From assembly GCA_045589035.1 (NCBI GenBank), contig JAZNFJ010000088.1:1-24678 (forward strand): a stretch of 24,678 nucleotides of DNA, in the 5' to 3' direction. Positions within the stretch are counted from its first letter, which is position 1; the number at the start of each line of letters is the position of its first letter. Source of the stretch: Avoscillospira sp045589035. GTDB taxonomy: Bacteria; Bacillota; Clostridia; Oscillospirales; Oscillospiraceae. The position numbers were made by a program, and so were the translations under genes. Of this stretch, positions 5,992 through 12,702 are shown piece after piece. The notes beneath the pieces are model-generated. The model saw only the letters and a list, made by a program, of their open reading frames with translations, did no database searches and was not told the DNA's origin.

Positions 5992-7362
5992 ATGAATATT
6001 CGAGTTTCTATCGCCGTTCTCGGCTGCAAATTCACCCGGTTTGCATTGCGCTTGCTGGGCAGAGGCGGTACAGATTTCCCGGGTCGTGTGGCTCTGAAAC
6101 TGTGCCCCGGCGCACTGGAATATCTGGCAAAGAACGTGACGACCATTATTGTCACGGGCACCAACGGTAAGACAACCACTGCTCGTATGATCGAACAGGC
6201 TCTTGCCGATTCTGGAATTTCTTACTTTGCCAATAAGTCCGGTGCGAACCTGCTCAGCGGTGTCACCGCTGAATTTGCCATGCATTCGTCAATGACAGGC
6301 AAATGCAAATATGACTATGCGGTCATCGAATCCGATGAAGCTGCATTCAAAACCATCGGAAAACTGGTAGATCCCAAGGTCGTGGTGGTCACCAATGTGT
6401 TCAGTGATCAGCTGGACCGCTATGGCGACATCGGTCAGACCCTGGAGAATATCCGTATTGGCATTTCTCACAGCAAGAATGCCACGCTTTGCCTCAATGC
6501 CGATGACTCCATCTCCGGCTCTCTTGCGGAAGGCGTAGAGAATCCCGTGATTTTCTATGGTGTGGATACCCCCATTTACAAGAGCCGTGTGGCAGAGGTT
6601 TCCGATGCGCCTTTCTGCCGCAAGTGCAGCCATGAGTACACTTATGACTATGTGACCTACGGTCATCTGGGCGGCTACCGATGCCCTGTCTGCGGCTGCA
6701 GCAGACCCCAACCCCAGATCTCTGTGTCGGAGGTTGTGGTTTCCGATGCAGAGCATTCTGAAGTGGTATTCCGGGATGGGGAAGCGACCTGCCCGGCTGT
6801 GATCGGTCAGCCCGGCGGTTATAACATCTATAATGCCTGTTCTGCCATGGCCTGCGGTAAGGCTCTGGGTCTGGATACTGCTGTAACGGCAAAGGCACTT
6901 TCTGCGTTCTCCTGCGGTTTTGGCCGTATGGAAAAATTTGAAATTGAAGGTGTGCCCCTGCGGATGATTCTGATCAAGAATCCCGCCGGCTGCAATCAGG
7001 TGCTGAATTTCCTGACAGAAATGACGGAACCGTTCGTCTTTGCGGTCTGTCTGAGTGACCGGACACAGGACGGACGGGATATCAGCTGGATCTGGGATGT
7101 GGACTTTGAACGACTGACTGCTATGGGTGACACTTTGTCCCGCGTGCTGATCTCCGGCAACCGGGCAGCTGATATGGCTCTGCGCTTCAAGTACGCCGGT
7201 ATGCCTGCGGATAAAATCCAGGTGATTCCCGACTATCTGGATCTGACCAAGGAATGCGTTGCGCTGCAGAAACCCTGCTATATCATGCCTACCTATACGG
7301 CCATGCTGAGCCTGCGCAGCACCATCAGTAAGAATTTTGGATTTAAGGCTTTCTGGGAATAA
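5992..7362 (+). CDS. murT: lipid II isoglutaminyl synthase, ATP-dependent subunit MurT
   Basis: MurT, with the glutaminase GatD, amidates the alpha-carboxyl of D-glutamate in lipid II to D-isoglutamine at the inner membrane face. The 456-residue protein has a Mur-ligase centre with the P-loop TGTNGKTTT (55-63), a four-cysteine zinc ribbon inserted in it (Cys209, 212, 231, 234), the segment FGRMEKF (310-316), and a DUF1727 C-terminal domain with KNPAGCNQVLNFL (329-341) and the acidic motif DGRDISWIWD (360-369). That motif includes the region from which MurT is thought to contribute an aspartate to GatD catalysis. All look intact. ATG 5992 gives the family-typical N-terminus (ALRLLGRGGTDFPG) but has no Shine-Dalgarno sequence. 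Confidence 0.96.
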   Translation: MNIRVSIAVLGCKFTRFALRLLGRGGTDFPGRVALKLCPGALEYLAKNVTTIIVTGTNGKTTTARMIEQALADSGISYFANKSGANLLSGVTAEFAMHSSMTGKCKYDYAVIESDEAAFKTIGKLVDPKVVVVTNVFSDQLDRYGDIGQTLENIRIGISHSKNATLCLNADDSISGSLAEGVENPVIFYGVDTPIYKSRVAEVSDAPFCRKCSHEYTYDYVTYGHLGGYRCPVCGCSRPQPQISVSEVVVSDAEHSEVVFRDGEATCPAVIGQPGGYNIYNACSAMACGKALGLDTAVTAKALSAFSCGFGRMEKFEIEGVPLRMILIKNPAGCNQVLNFLTEMTEPFVFAVCLSDRTQDGRDISWIWDVDFERLTAMGDTLSRVLISGNRAADMALRFKYAGMPADKIQVIPDYLDLTKECVALQKPCYIMPTYTAMLSLRSTISKNFGFKAFWE

Positions 7363-7371
7363 GGAGGAAGT

Positions 7372-8100
7372 ATGGAACTGAAAATCTGTCACCTCTATCC
7401 CGATGTGATGAACCTATCCTGTGACCGGGGCAATCTGATCTGTATGGAAAAGCGCCTGCAATGGCGGAATATCGGTGTGGAGATCGTCCCTGTGAATATG
7501 GGCGATAAACTGGAAGCTGATGCCTATGATCTGATTTTTATCGGTAACGGACAACCTTTTGCCCAGCCTTTGCTGCTGGAAGATCTGCGGGCAAATAAGG
7601 CGGAGGCACTTTCAGAAGCTGTGGAAGCCGGTGTGCCGGTTCTTGCCATTGATGGCGGCTATGAACTGCTGGGTAAATCCTATGTGACTGCCGACGGACA
7701 GTATCTGGAAGGCCTTGGCATTCTGGATGTCCAGACCAAATACGCAAAACAGCGTCTGGTGGGAAACTGCGCTTTTACCTGCGAGGAACTGGGTGTGACG
7801 GTGGTCGGCTTTGAAAACCATGCCGGTCAGATCACCCTTGGCGATGGGGTAAAGCCTCTGGGCAAGGTCCTCTCCGGCGGCGGAAATAATGGCCGTGACG
7901 GTACAGAAGGTGCAAGATACAAAAATGTCTTTGCCTCCTATGCCCATGGCAGTCTGCTGCCGAAAAATCCGGTTTTGTGCGACCACATTCTCTCCGTTGC
8001 GTTGCAGCGAAAATATGGAGAAGTGGAACTTGCCCCGCTGGATGACACCATGGAACAGAGCGCTCATGATTACATGGAGCAGCGTCTGACAAGGAAATAA
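7372..8100 (+). CDS. gatD: GatD-family glutaminase subunit with the nucleophilic Cys replaced by Asp
   Basis: A 242-residue CobB/CobQ-like class-I glutamine amidotransferase domain, 9 bases after murT with a strong AAGGAGGA site; the pair is the normal murT-gatD operon. Compared from memory with S. aureus GatD, the N-terminus (LYPDVMNL), LEGLGILD (112-119), Arg128, GFENHAGQ (146-153), and YAHGSLLPKNP with catalytic His192 are retained. The nucleophile elbow is not: family CGGYQ is DGGYE here, so Cys94 is Asp94 (codon GAT at 7651-7653) and Gln98 is Glu98. The upstream GGGxDxEQ motif is GNGQPFAQ (58-65). The frame is open and full length, so this is not a broken gene. Hydrolysis of glutamine by the usual thioester route should be impossible. 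It may serve as a structural partner, use free ammonia, or have another role. Confidence 0.9.
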   Translation: MELKICHLYPDVMNLSCDRGNLICMEKRLQWRNIGVEIVPVNMGDKLEADAYDLIFIGNGQPFAQPLLLEDLRANKAEALSEAVEAGVPVLAIDGGYELLGKSYVTADGQYLEGLGILDVQTKYAKQRLVGNCAFTCEELGVTVVGFENHAGQITLGDGVKPLGKVLSGGGNNGRDGTEGARYKNVFASYAHGSLLPKNPVLCDHILSVALQRKYGEVELAPLDDTMEQSAHDYMEQRLTRK

Positions 8101-8103
8101 AAA

Positions 8104-8137
8104 ACAAGAGCTGAGGAAACTCAGCTCTTGTTTTTTT
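8104..8137. terminator. bidirectional terminator between gatD and the MATE gene
   Basis: At least 12-bp stem (8104-8115 with 8120-8131), GAAA loop, T-run 8131-8137 on the plus strand and a complementary T-rich run on the minus strand. The stop codon of the leftward MATE gene (8121-8123) lies in the stem. Confidence 0.88.
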
Positions 8138-9500
8138 GCGGTCCGTTTTTGAGGATTTTACCGAAGCTGGTGAGAAAGACAGTGGTGGTAATGATTGCTG
8201 CGGTCAGATCACTGATGGGCTCTGCCAAGAATACGGCAAACACTTTGTTTTCTACAAAATTAGGGAGGATGAAGATCAGCGGGATCAGCAAAATCAGTTT
8301 CCGCAGGCAGGCCATAAGCAAACTGACCTTTGCCTGACCCAGAGCCATAAAACTCTGCTGGCAGCAGTTCTGCAGACCCATGGAGAAGCCGCAGGCGAGG
8401 AAAATGCGGACTGCCCAGGCACTGTACTGTGCCAGTTCCCGGTTGGCGGTAAAAATCCCCGTGAAGAAGGTGGGTGCAATCATAATGGCCAGCCAGAGCA
8501 GGGTCGTATATCCAACTCCGGCAACCAACTGGGTGAAAAATGCCTCTCTGACCCGCTGATTTTGACCTGCACCAAAGTTGTAGCTGATGATCGGCTGTCC
8601 ACCCTGGCAGATACCTGCAAGGGGCATATACAGCAGTTGGTTCAGGCTGACCAGAATGGTCATAGCACCCACAGCCAGATCACCGCCATAACGCGCCAGA
8701 CTGGAAGTGAAGCTGACAGAAAGCAGGCTTTCCGTGGACATCATCACAAAGGTAGACACACCAAGCCCCATACAGGGAAGAATGATGTTCCTTTTCAGCC
8801 GCATGCAGGCGGGCTGCAGCCTGAGAGTGGTTTTCTTTCCTGTAAGGAAGATCAAAATCCACACAGCGCTAATGGCTTGGCTGATGACGGTTGCCCATGC
8901 TGCACCTGCCACACCCATATCCAGCACAAAAATAAAAATAGGGTCAAGGATGATGTTGCAAACAGCACCAATCAGGGTGGTGAGCATACTGAATTTGGCG
9001 AACCCCTGGGTGGTAATAAAGGGGTTCATACCCATGACGGTCAGTACAAAGATGCTGCCAGAGATGTAGATGCGGCCGTATTCCAGTGCATAGGGAAGCG
9101 TAACCTCGCTTGCACCAAACAGACAAAGCAAATCTTTGCAGAAATAAAGCAGCACAGCGGTCAAAGTCACGGCGGTGAGCAGCAGCATGGTAAAACAGTT
9201 ACCCATGATCTGTGCTGCTTTTTCGTTGTCCTTGCGACCCATGGCGATGGCAGCCAGAGGTGCACCGCCGGAGCCAAACAGCACGGCAAAAGCGGTGATG
9301 AGCATCAAAATGGCATTAAACAGACCAACACCGGTCAGGGCATCTGCGCCAATGACCGGAATGTGGCCGATATAAATGCGGTCGACAACATTATACAGCA
9401 GGTTGACGACCTGCGCCAACACGGCCGGGACAGCCAGCCGCAGCATTAATTTTTTAATATTCTCTGTGCCCAGTGCCGGGCGGGAAGATGGTTCGTTCAT
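8121..9500 (-). CDS. MATE-family multidrug/cation antiporter (first copy)
   Basis: A 459-residue polytopic membrane protein of the MATE (NorM/DinF-like) family; members export drugs or metabolites using Na+ or H+ gradients. About twelve hydrophobic helices are visible in two halves. The N-terminal half has AVPAVLAQVVNLLYNVVDRI and GVGLFNAILMLI; the second half has a repeated pattern ending GAGQNQRVREAF. ATG 9500 is preferred over the in-frame TTG at 9521, because GAGGTC sits 5 bases before it and 9521 would overlap the upstream gene. It is the last gene of a leftward operon after the D,D-carboxypeptidase and uracil-DNA glycosylase (13-base gap). Substrate unknown. Confidence 0.93.
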   Translation of the reverse strand: MNEPSSRPALGTENIKKLMLRLAVPAVLAQVVNLLYNVVDRIYIGHIPVIGADALTGVGLFNAILMLITAFAVLFGSGGAPLAAIAMGRKDNEKAAQIMGNCFTMLLLTAVTLTAVLLYFCKDLLCLFGASEVTLPYALEYGRIYISGSIFVLTVMGMNPFITTQGFAKFSMLTTLIGAVCNIILDPIFIFVLDMGVAGAAWATVISQAISAVWILIFLTGKKTTLRLQPACMRLKRNIILPCMGLGVSTFVMMSTESLLSVSFTSSLARYGGDLAVGAMTILVSLNQLLYMPLAGICQGGQPIISYNFGAGQNQRVREAFFTQLVAGVGYTTLLWLAIMIAPTFFTGIFTANRELAQYSAWAVRIFLACGFSMGLQNCCQQSFMALGQAKVSLLMACLRKLILLIPLIFILPNFVENKVFAVFLAEPISDLTAAIITTTVFLTSFGKILKNGPQKNKS

Positions 9501-9513
9501 GGAAAGACCTCTG

Positions 9514-10092
9514 TTATTCAAGGGTATAGCGACTGGGATCTTCGGTGCAGGAGAGCACTTTCTCCCGCAGAATTTTCAGATCCCGGAAGGTTTCCGGCCG
9601 CTTGCTCTCATCACGGAGCAGAGCCGAAGGGTGGTACAAAGCCGTAAACCAGATACCGCCTTTTTGCGTCCATTGACCGTGCTCTCTGGTGATCCGGAAA
9701 TCCTCCCGGATCAGCTTCATAGCAGCGATGCGTCCGAGGCACACAATGATCTTGGGTTTGATCAGCTTGGTCTGCATCCGCAGCCAGGGAATACAGGCGT
9801 TCTGCTCCTCCGGTAGGGGATCCCGGTTCTGAGGCGGACGGCATTTCACAATATTGGCAATGTAGCAGTTGTGCCGTCCAAGGCCGATGATGGAAAGCAT
9901 GTCATCCAGAAAGTGACCGGCTGCACCCACAAAGGGTTCACCCTGCAGGTCTTCCTGCTGCCCGGGGCCTTCGCCCACAAACAGCACCTCTGCATCGTGG
10001 GGACCAACTCCAAAGACCATATTCGTTCGATGTGCACCAAGACTGCAGTTTTGGCAGTCTGTACAGGCTTGCTGTAATGCTTCCCAGTCCAT
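9514..10092 (-). CDS. family-4 uracil-DNA glycosylase (Fe-S type)
   Basis: A 192-residue cytosolic glycosylase that removes uracil from DNA. The four iron-sulfur cysteines of the family are visible: Cys13 and Cys16 (CTDCQNCSL), Cys84 in KCRPPQNR and Cys100. The active-site block is VGEGPGQQED (39-48), followed by GEPFVGAAG; the C-terminal motif is HPSALLR. The start is ATG 10092, with a textbook AAGGAGGT site; the longer frame to 10176 would run into the upstream gene. It sits 16 bases after the carboxypeptidase stop and 13 bases before the MATE gene, as the middle gene of the operon. Confidence 0.94.
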   Translation of the reverse strand: MDWEALQQACTDCQNCSLGAHRTNMVFGVGPHDAEVLFVGEGPGQQEDLQGEPFVGAAGHFLDDMLSIIGLGRHNCYIANIVKCRPPQNRDPLPEEQNACIPWLRMQTKLIKPKIIVCLGRIAAMKLIREDFRITREHGQWTQKGGIWFTALYHPSALLRDESKRPETFRDLKILREKVLSCTEDPSRYTLE

Positions 10093-10108
10093 GGAGTACC
10101 TCCTTGTG

Positions 10109-11518
10109 TTAATCCTCCGGCAGATTCCATTCTCTCCGTCTGCGCTGCAGTTCCAATGCACGGCGTCTGGCGGCAACCTTGCGCTTGCGCTGCTGCCTGC
10201 GATAATACTGCAGCATAATCAGACAAATGATGATGATCACAGCAATCGCCAGCAGGATGCCGACCAGCCATTTCCACCAGTTTGCAGCCACATATTTGGC
10301 AGAATCGTTTGCCTTGCGGGAAATTTCGGAACGGGCAACGGAAGTGATGGCGGCCAGTTCGCTGGAACCCAGAATTTCACCTTCATAGGAAACGGTGACT
10401 TCACCCAGAACCTGACCGGCCTCTACAGGTGCATCCACGCTTTCAGAGTAGAGCTTCACATCGAGGATGATCTTGTCCTTGTCATAGTCGGCTTCAATCA
10501 AGGTTCGCACTTCCTGCACTGGGGCAAGTGCCACAGCTTCTGCACCGGCAGCCATGTTGACGGGAATTTCCGCAACAGGGTAGAGGGTACTCATGATGGT
10601 GGTGATACGGTAGTTATCAAAACCCCATTCGCAGAGGTTGATGGTTTCGGGGAAGCTGCGGTATACCCAGTTGCCGTTTTCGTCGGGCATGGTTTCGGCT
10701 TTCAGAATAATGGAAAGCAGGTTCAGATTGTCGTTGGTAGCGGTGGTGATCAGACACCGTCCGGCGGGGGTCGTAAAGCCGGTTTTCACACCGGAAGCTT
10801 TGGAATAGTAGAAGTAGTTGCTGCCCATGTCCTTGTTGATCAGCTGGTTGGTAGAATAGAGGGTGCGGCCTTCCTGCAGATTGGTGGCGGGCAGTTCATA
10901 GGAAGATGTATTGGTAATGGTGCGGAAATCCTCGTTTTCCAATGCCTTTTCGACAATCTTCCGCAGGTCGTTGGCAGTGGTGTAATGGTCTTCGTCATGC
11001 AGACCGTGGGGGTTCACGAAATGGGTGTTCAGGCAGCCCAGTTCCTGCGCTCTCTGATTCATCAGGGCAACGAAACTGTCCACATCGCCGGATACATACT
11101 CCGCCAAAGCGATGCAGGCTTCGTTGGCACTTTCCAGCATCATCAGATAGATCATGTCTTCCAGACGCATCTGCTCACCCACCAGGAGGTGGTTTTCGCC
11201 AATGGAAGAACCCATTTCCATGCCTGCCAGAGCGGTTTCGGAAACGGTAACAATGTCGTTGAGGTCACCGTTCTCCAACAACAGCATGCAGGTCATGATT
11301 TTGGTCAGAGAAGCGGGATACCGCTGCTCATCGGCGTCTTTTTCATACAGGACAGTTCCGGTGGAAGTTTCCACCAAAAGTGCCGAGCCAACGGGAGAGT
11401 TGAAGATGCCATCGTCCAGATAGGCTTCCTCTTCCTGTTCTGTAGCCAGAACGGGGATGGTCAGGGTGCATAAGAGTGCGAGTAAAAGCAAAAGGGATAT
11501 ATATTTTCTCAGTTTCAT
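10109..11518 (-). CDS. membrane-anchored D-alanyl-D-alanine carboxypeptidase (PBP5/DacF type)
   Basis: A 469-residue low-molecular-mass penicillin-binding protein that trims the terminal D-Ala of peptidoglycan pentapeptides. Signal peptide 1-25; peptidase S11 domain with SxxK at Ser70-Leu-Thr-Lys73, SxN at Ser130-Ala-Asn132 and KTG at Lys245-Thr-Gly247; then a beta-rich PBP5 C-terminal domain (about 300-400). It ends with a true transmembrane helix (about 411-437) and a 30-residue tail very rich in Arg/Lys, instead of the usual amphipathic anchor. This places the enzyme outside with a cationic tail in the cytoplasm. An AGGAG site precedes ATG 11518. First gene of a leftward operon with the glycosylase and MATE genes. 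Confidence 0.95.
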   Translation of the reverse strand: MKLRKYISLLLLLALLCTLTIPVLATEQEEEAYLDDGIFNSPVGSALLVETSTGTVLYEKDADEQRYPASLTKIMTCMLLLENGDLNDIVTVSETALAGMEMGSSIGENHLLVGEQMRLEDMIYLMMLESANEACIALAEYVSGDVDSFVALMNQRAQELGCLNTHFVNPHGLHDEDHYTTANDLRKIVEKALENEDFRTITNTSSYELPATNLQEGRTLYSTNQLINKDMGSNYFYYSKASGVKTGFTTPAGRCLITTATNDNLNLLSIILKAETMPDENGNWVYRSFPETINLCEWGFDNYRITTIMSTLYPVAEIPVNMAAGAEAVALAPVQEVRTLIEADYDKDKIILDVKLYSESVDAPVEAGQVLGEVTVSYEGEILGSSELAAITSVARSEISRKANDSAKYVAANWWKWLVGILLAIAVIIIICLIMLQYYRRQQRKRKVAARRRALELQRRRREWNLPED

Positions 11519-11540
11519 AGTAACTCCTGTTTCTTTGGCA

Positions 11541-11570
11541 TTGCCGAAATCCTTGGATATGTGCTATAAT
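11541..11570 (+). promoter_or_regulatory. promoter of the HhH protein/two-component operon
   Basis: -10 TATAAT (11565-11570) with extended TGC before it, and a -35 TTGCCG (11541-11546) at 18 bp. Its -10 overlaps by two bases the -10 of the opposing carboxypeptidase promoter. Confidence 0.65.
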
Positions 11571-11596
11571 TATATCAAATTATGCTCCAATGTCAA
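11569..11596 (-). promoter_or_regulatory. promoter of the carboxypeptidase-glycosylase-MATE operon
   Basis: On the minus strand: -35 TTGACA (11591-11596), 16-bp spacer, -10 TATAAT (11569-11574). Both hexamers are perfect consensus. It faces the promoter at 11541-11570 and overlaps its -10. Confidence 0.75.
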
Positions 11597-11613
11597 TGAA
11601 TGGGGGTGATGCG

Positions 11614-12006
11614 GTGAATAAGAAAACGATTGCCTATGCAGTTTATGCCGCATTGCTTCTGTGTCTGGCGTTCTCTCTTGGGTATCTGCTGGGATATGAC
11701 AGGGGAGAAACCAACATTCAGGTAACTTCTGCTGCGCCTGTGATCGTACAGAAGGAAGATCAGGAAACCGCAGCAGAGATGGTGCAGGAAATCTCAGAGA
11801 ACCGACCCATTAACCTCAATACAGCCACGGTAACAGAACTGCAGCAGCTGCCCGGTATCGGACCGGAACTGGCACAGCGGATCATCCATTACCGCGGGGA
11901 GCATGGGAAGTTTGTTTCCACAGAGCAGATCATGGATGTGGAAGGGATCGGAGAAAAGCGTTACAAGGAAATGGAAAAACTCATTACGATTGGAGAAGCG
12001 CAATGA
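11614..12006 (+). CDS. membrane-anchored helix-hairpin-helix protein (ComEA-like)
   Basis: A 130-residue protein with one N-terminal transmembrane helix (about 5-26), a polar spacer, and a C-terminal double helix-hairpin-helix domain (about 68-126: INLNTATVTELQQLPGIGPE, then IMDVEGIGEKRY). This domain binds DNA non-specifically in the competence receptor ComEA. Here the usual SLBB domain of Gram-positive ComEA is missing. I choose GTG 11614, since GGGGGTG lies just upstream; ATG 11590 and 11596 have no ribosome site. The stop overlaps the ATG of the response regulator (ATGA), so the genes are translationally coupled. A role in DNA uptake is an inference from the fold; no other competence gene is in the window. 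Confidence 0.82.
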   Translation: MNKKTIAYAVYAALLLCLAFSLGYLLGYDRGETNIQVTSAAPVIVQKEDQETAAEMVQEISENRPINLNTATVTELQQLPGIGPELAQRIIHYRGEHGKFVSTEQIMDVEGIGEKRYKEMEKLITIGEAQ

Positions 12007-12683
12007 AGATTCTGGTTGTAGATGATGAAAATCTGTTGGTAAAAGGAATTAAATTCAATTTGGAGAACGACGGCTATGAAGTTCTGACCGGCAGTGACGG
12101 TCAGGAGGCGCTGGAGATCGCATCTTCTCAGCAGGTGGATCTGATCATTCTGGATGTGATGATGCCCAGAATGGATGGTCTGGAGGCATGCCAGCGGATT
12201 CGGGAGTTTTCCGATGTGCCCATAATTATGCTGACGGCTAAGGCTGATGATATGGATAAGCTGATGGGTTTTGAGCATGGTGCGGACGACTATCTGACCA
12301 AGCCCTTCAATATTCTGGAACTGAAGGCCAGAGTGCGGGCACTTCTTCGCAGAAGCGGCGGTGGAAAGAAAGCAGAGAAAGAATCTCTTCTCACCAGGGA
12401 TAATATCTGTCTGGATACAGACAGCAGAAATGCCTATAACGACGGTGTTCTGATGGATCTGACCGCCAAGGAGTTTGATCTCATTGAACTGCTGATTAGA
12501 AATCCCAATCGCGTTTATTCCAGAGAGAGTCTGCTGGATGCCATCTGGGGCTATGAATACAGCAGCGATATCCGTACAGTGGATGTCCATATCCGCCGTC
12601 TGCGGGCAAAACTGGAGCGGGCTCCTGCGGGGCCTGCGCATATTATGTCTCAGTGGGGAGTGGGCTACTATTTCAAAGACTGA
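12003..12683 (+). CDS. OmpR/PhoB-family response regulator
   Basis: A 226-residue DNA-binding response regulator. The receiver domain (1-115) has the acidic pair Asp7-Asp8, phospho-acceptor Asp51 in LIILDVMMP, Thr78 in MLTAK and Lys100 in LTKPF. The C-terminal winged helix (about 128-226) carries LTAKEFDLIELL and TVDVHIRRLRAKLE. It is coupled by a 4-base overlap to the helix-hairpin-helix gene before it and is followed by its histidine kinase. Its regulon is not visible; the facing carboxypeptidase operon is a candidate target because the promoters interlock. Confidence 0.96.
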   Translation: MKILVVDDENLLVKGIKFNLENDGYEVLTGSDGQEALEIASSQQVDLIILDVMMPRMDGLEACQRIREFSDVPIIMLTAKADDMDKLMGFEHGADDYLTKPFNILELKARVRALLRRSGGGKKAEKESLLTRDNICLDTDSRNAYNDGVLMDLTAKEFDLIELLIRNPNRVYSRESLLDAIWGYEYSSDIRTVDVHIRRLRAKLERAPAGPAHIMSQWGVGYYFKD

Positions 12684-12702
12684 GAAGCGTCGATTTCCGT
12701 TT

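Noticed and set aside
8136..9449. Rightward open frame of 437 codons
   Set aside because: Antisense to the MATE gene. The product is hydrophilic, His/Gln-rich and without family motifs, as expected of a complement of membrane-protein codons.
10091..11473. Rightward open frame of 460 codons
   Set aside because: Antisense to the D,D-carboxypeptidase with intact SxxK, SxN and KTG motifs. The frame has no ribosome site.
12538..12702. Early ATG starts (12538, 12583) for the histidine kinase
   Set aside because: They would overlap the winged-helix coding region by 100-146 bases and add residues that look like out-of-frame translation of the regulator.
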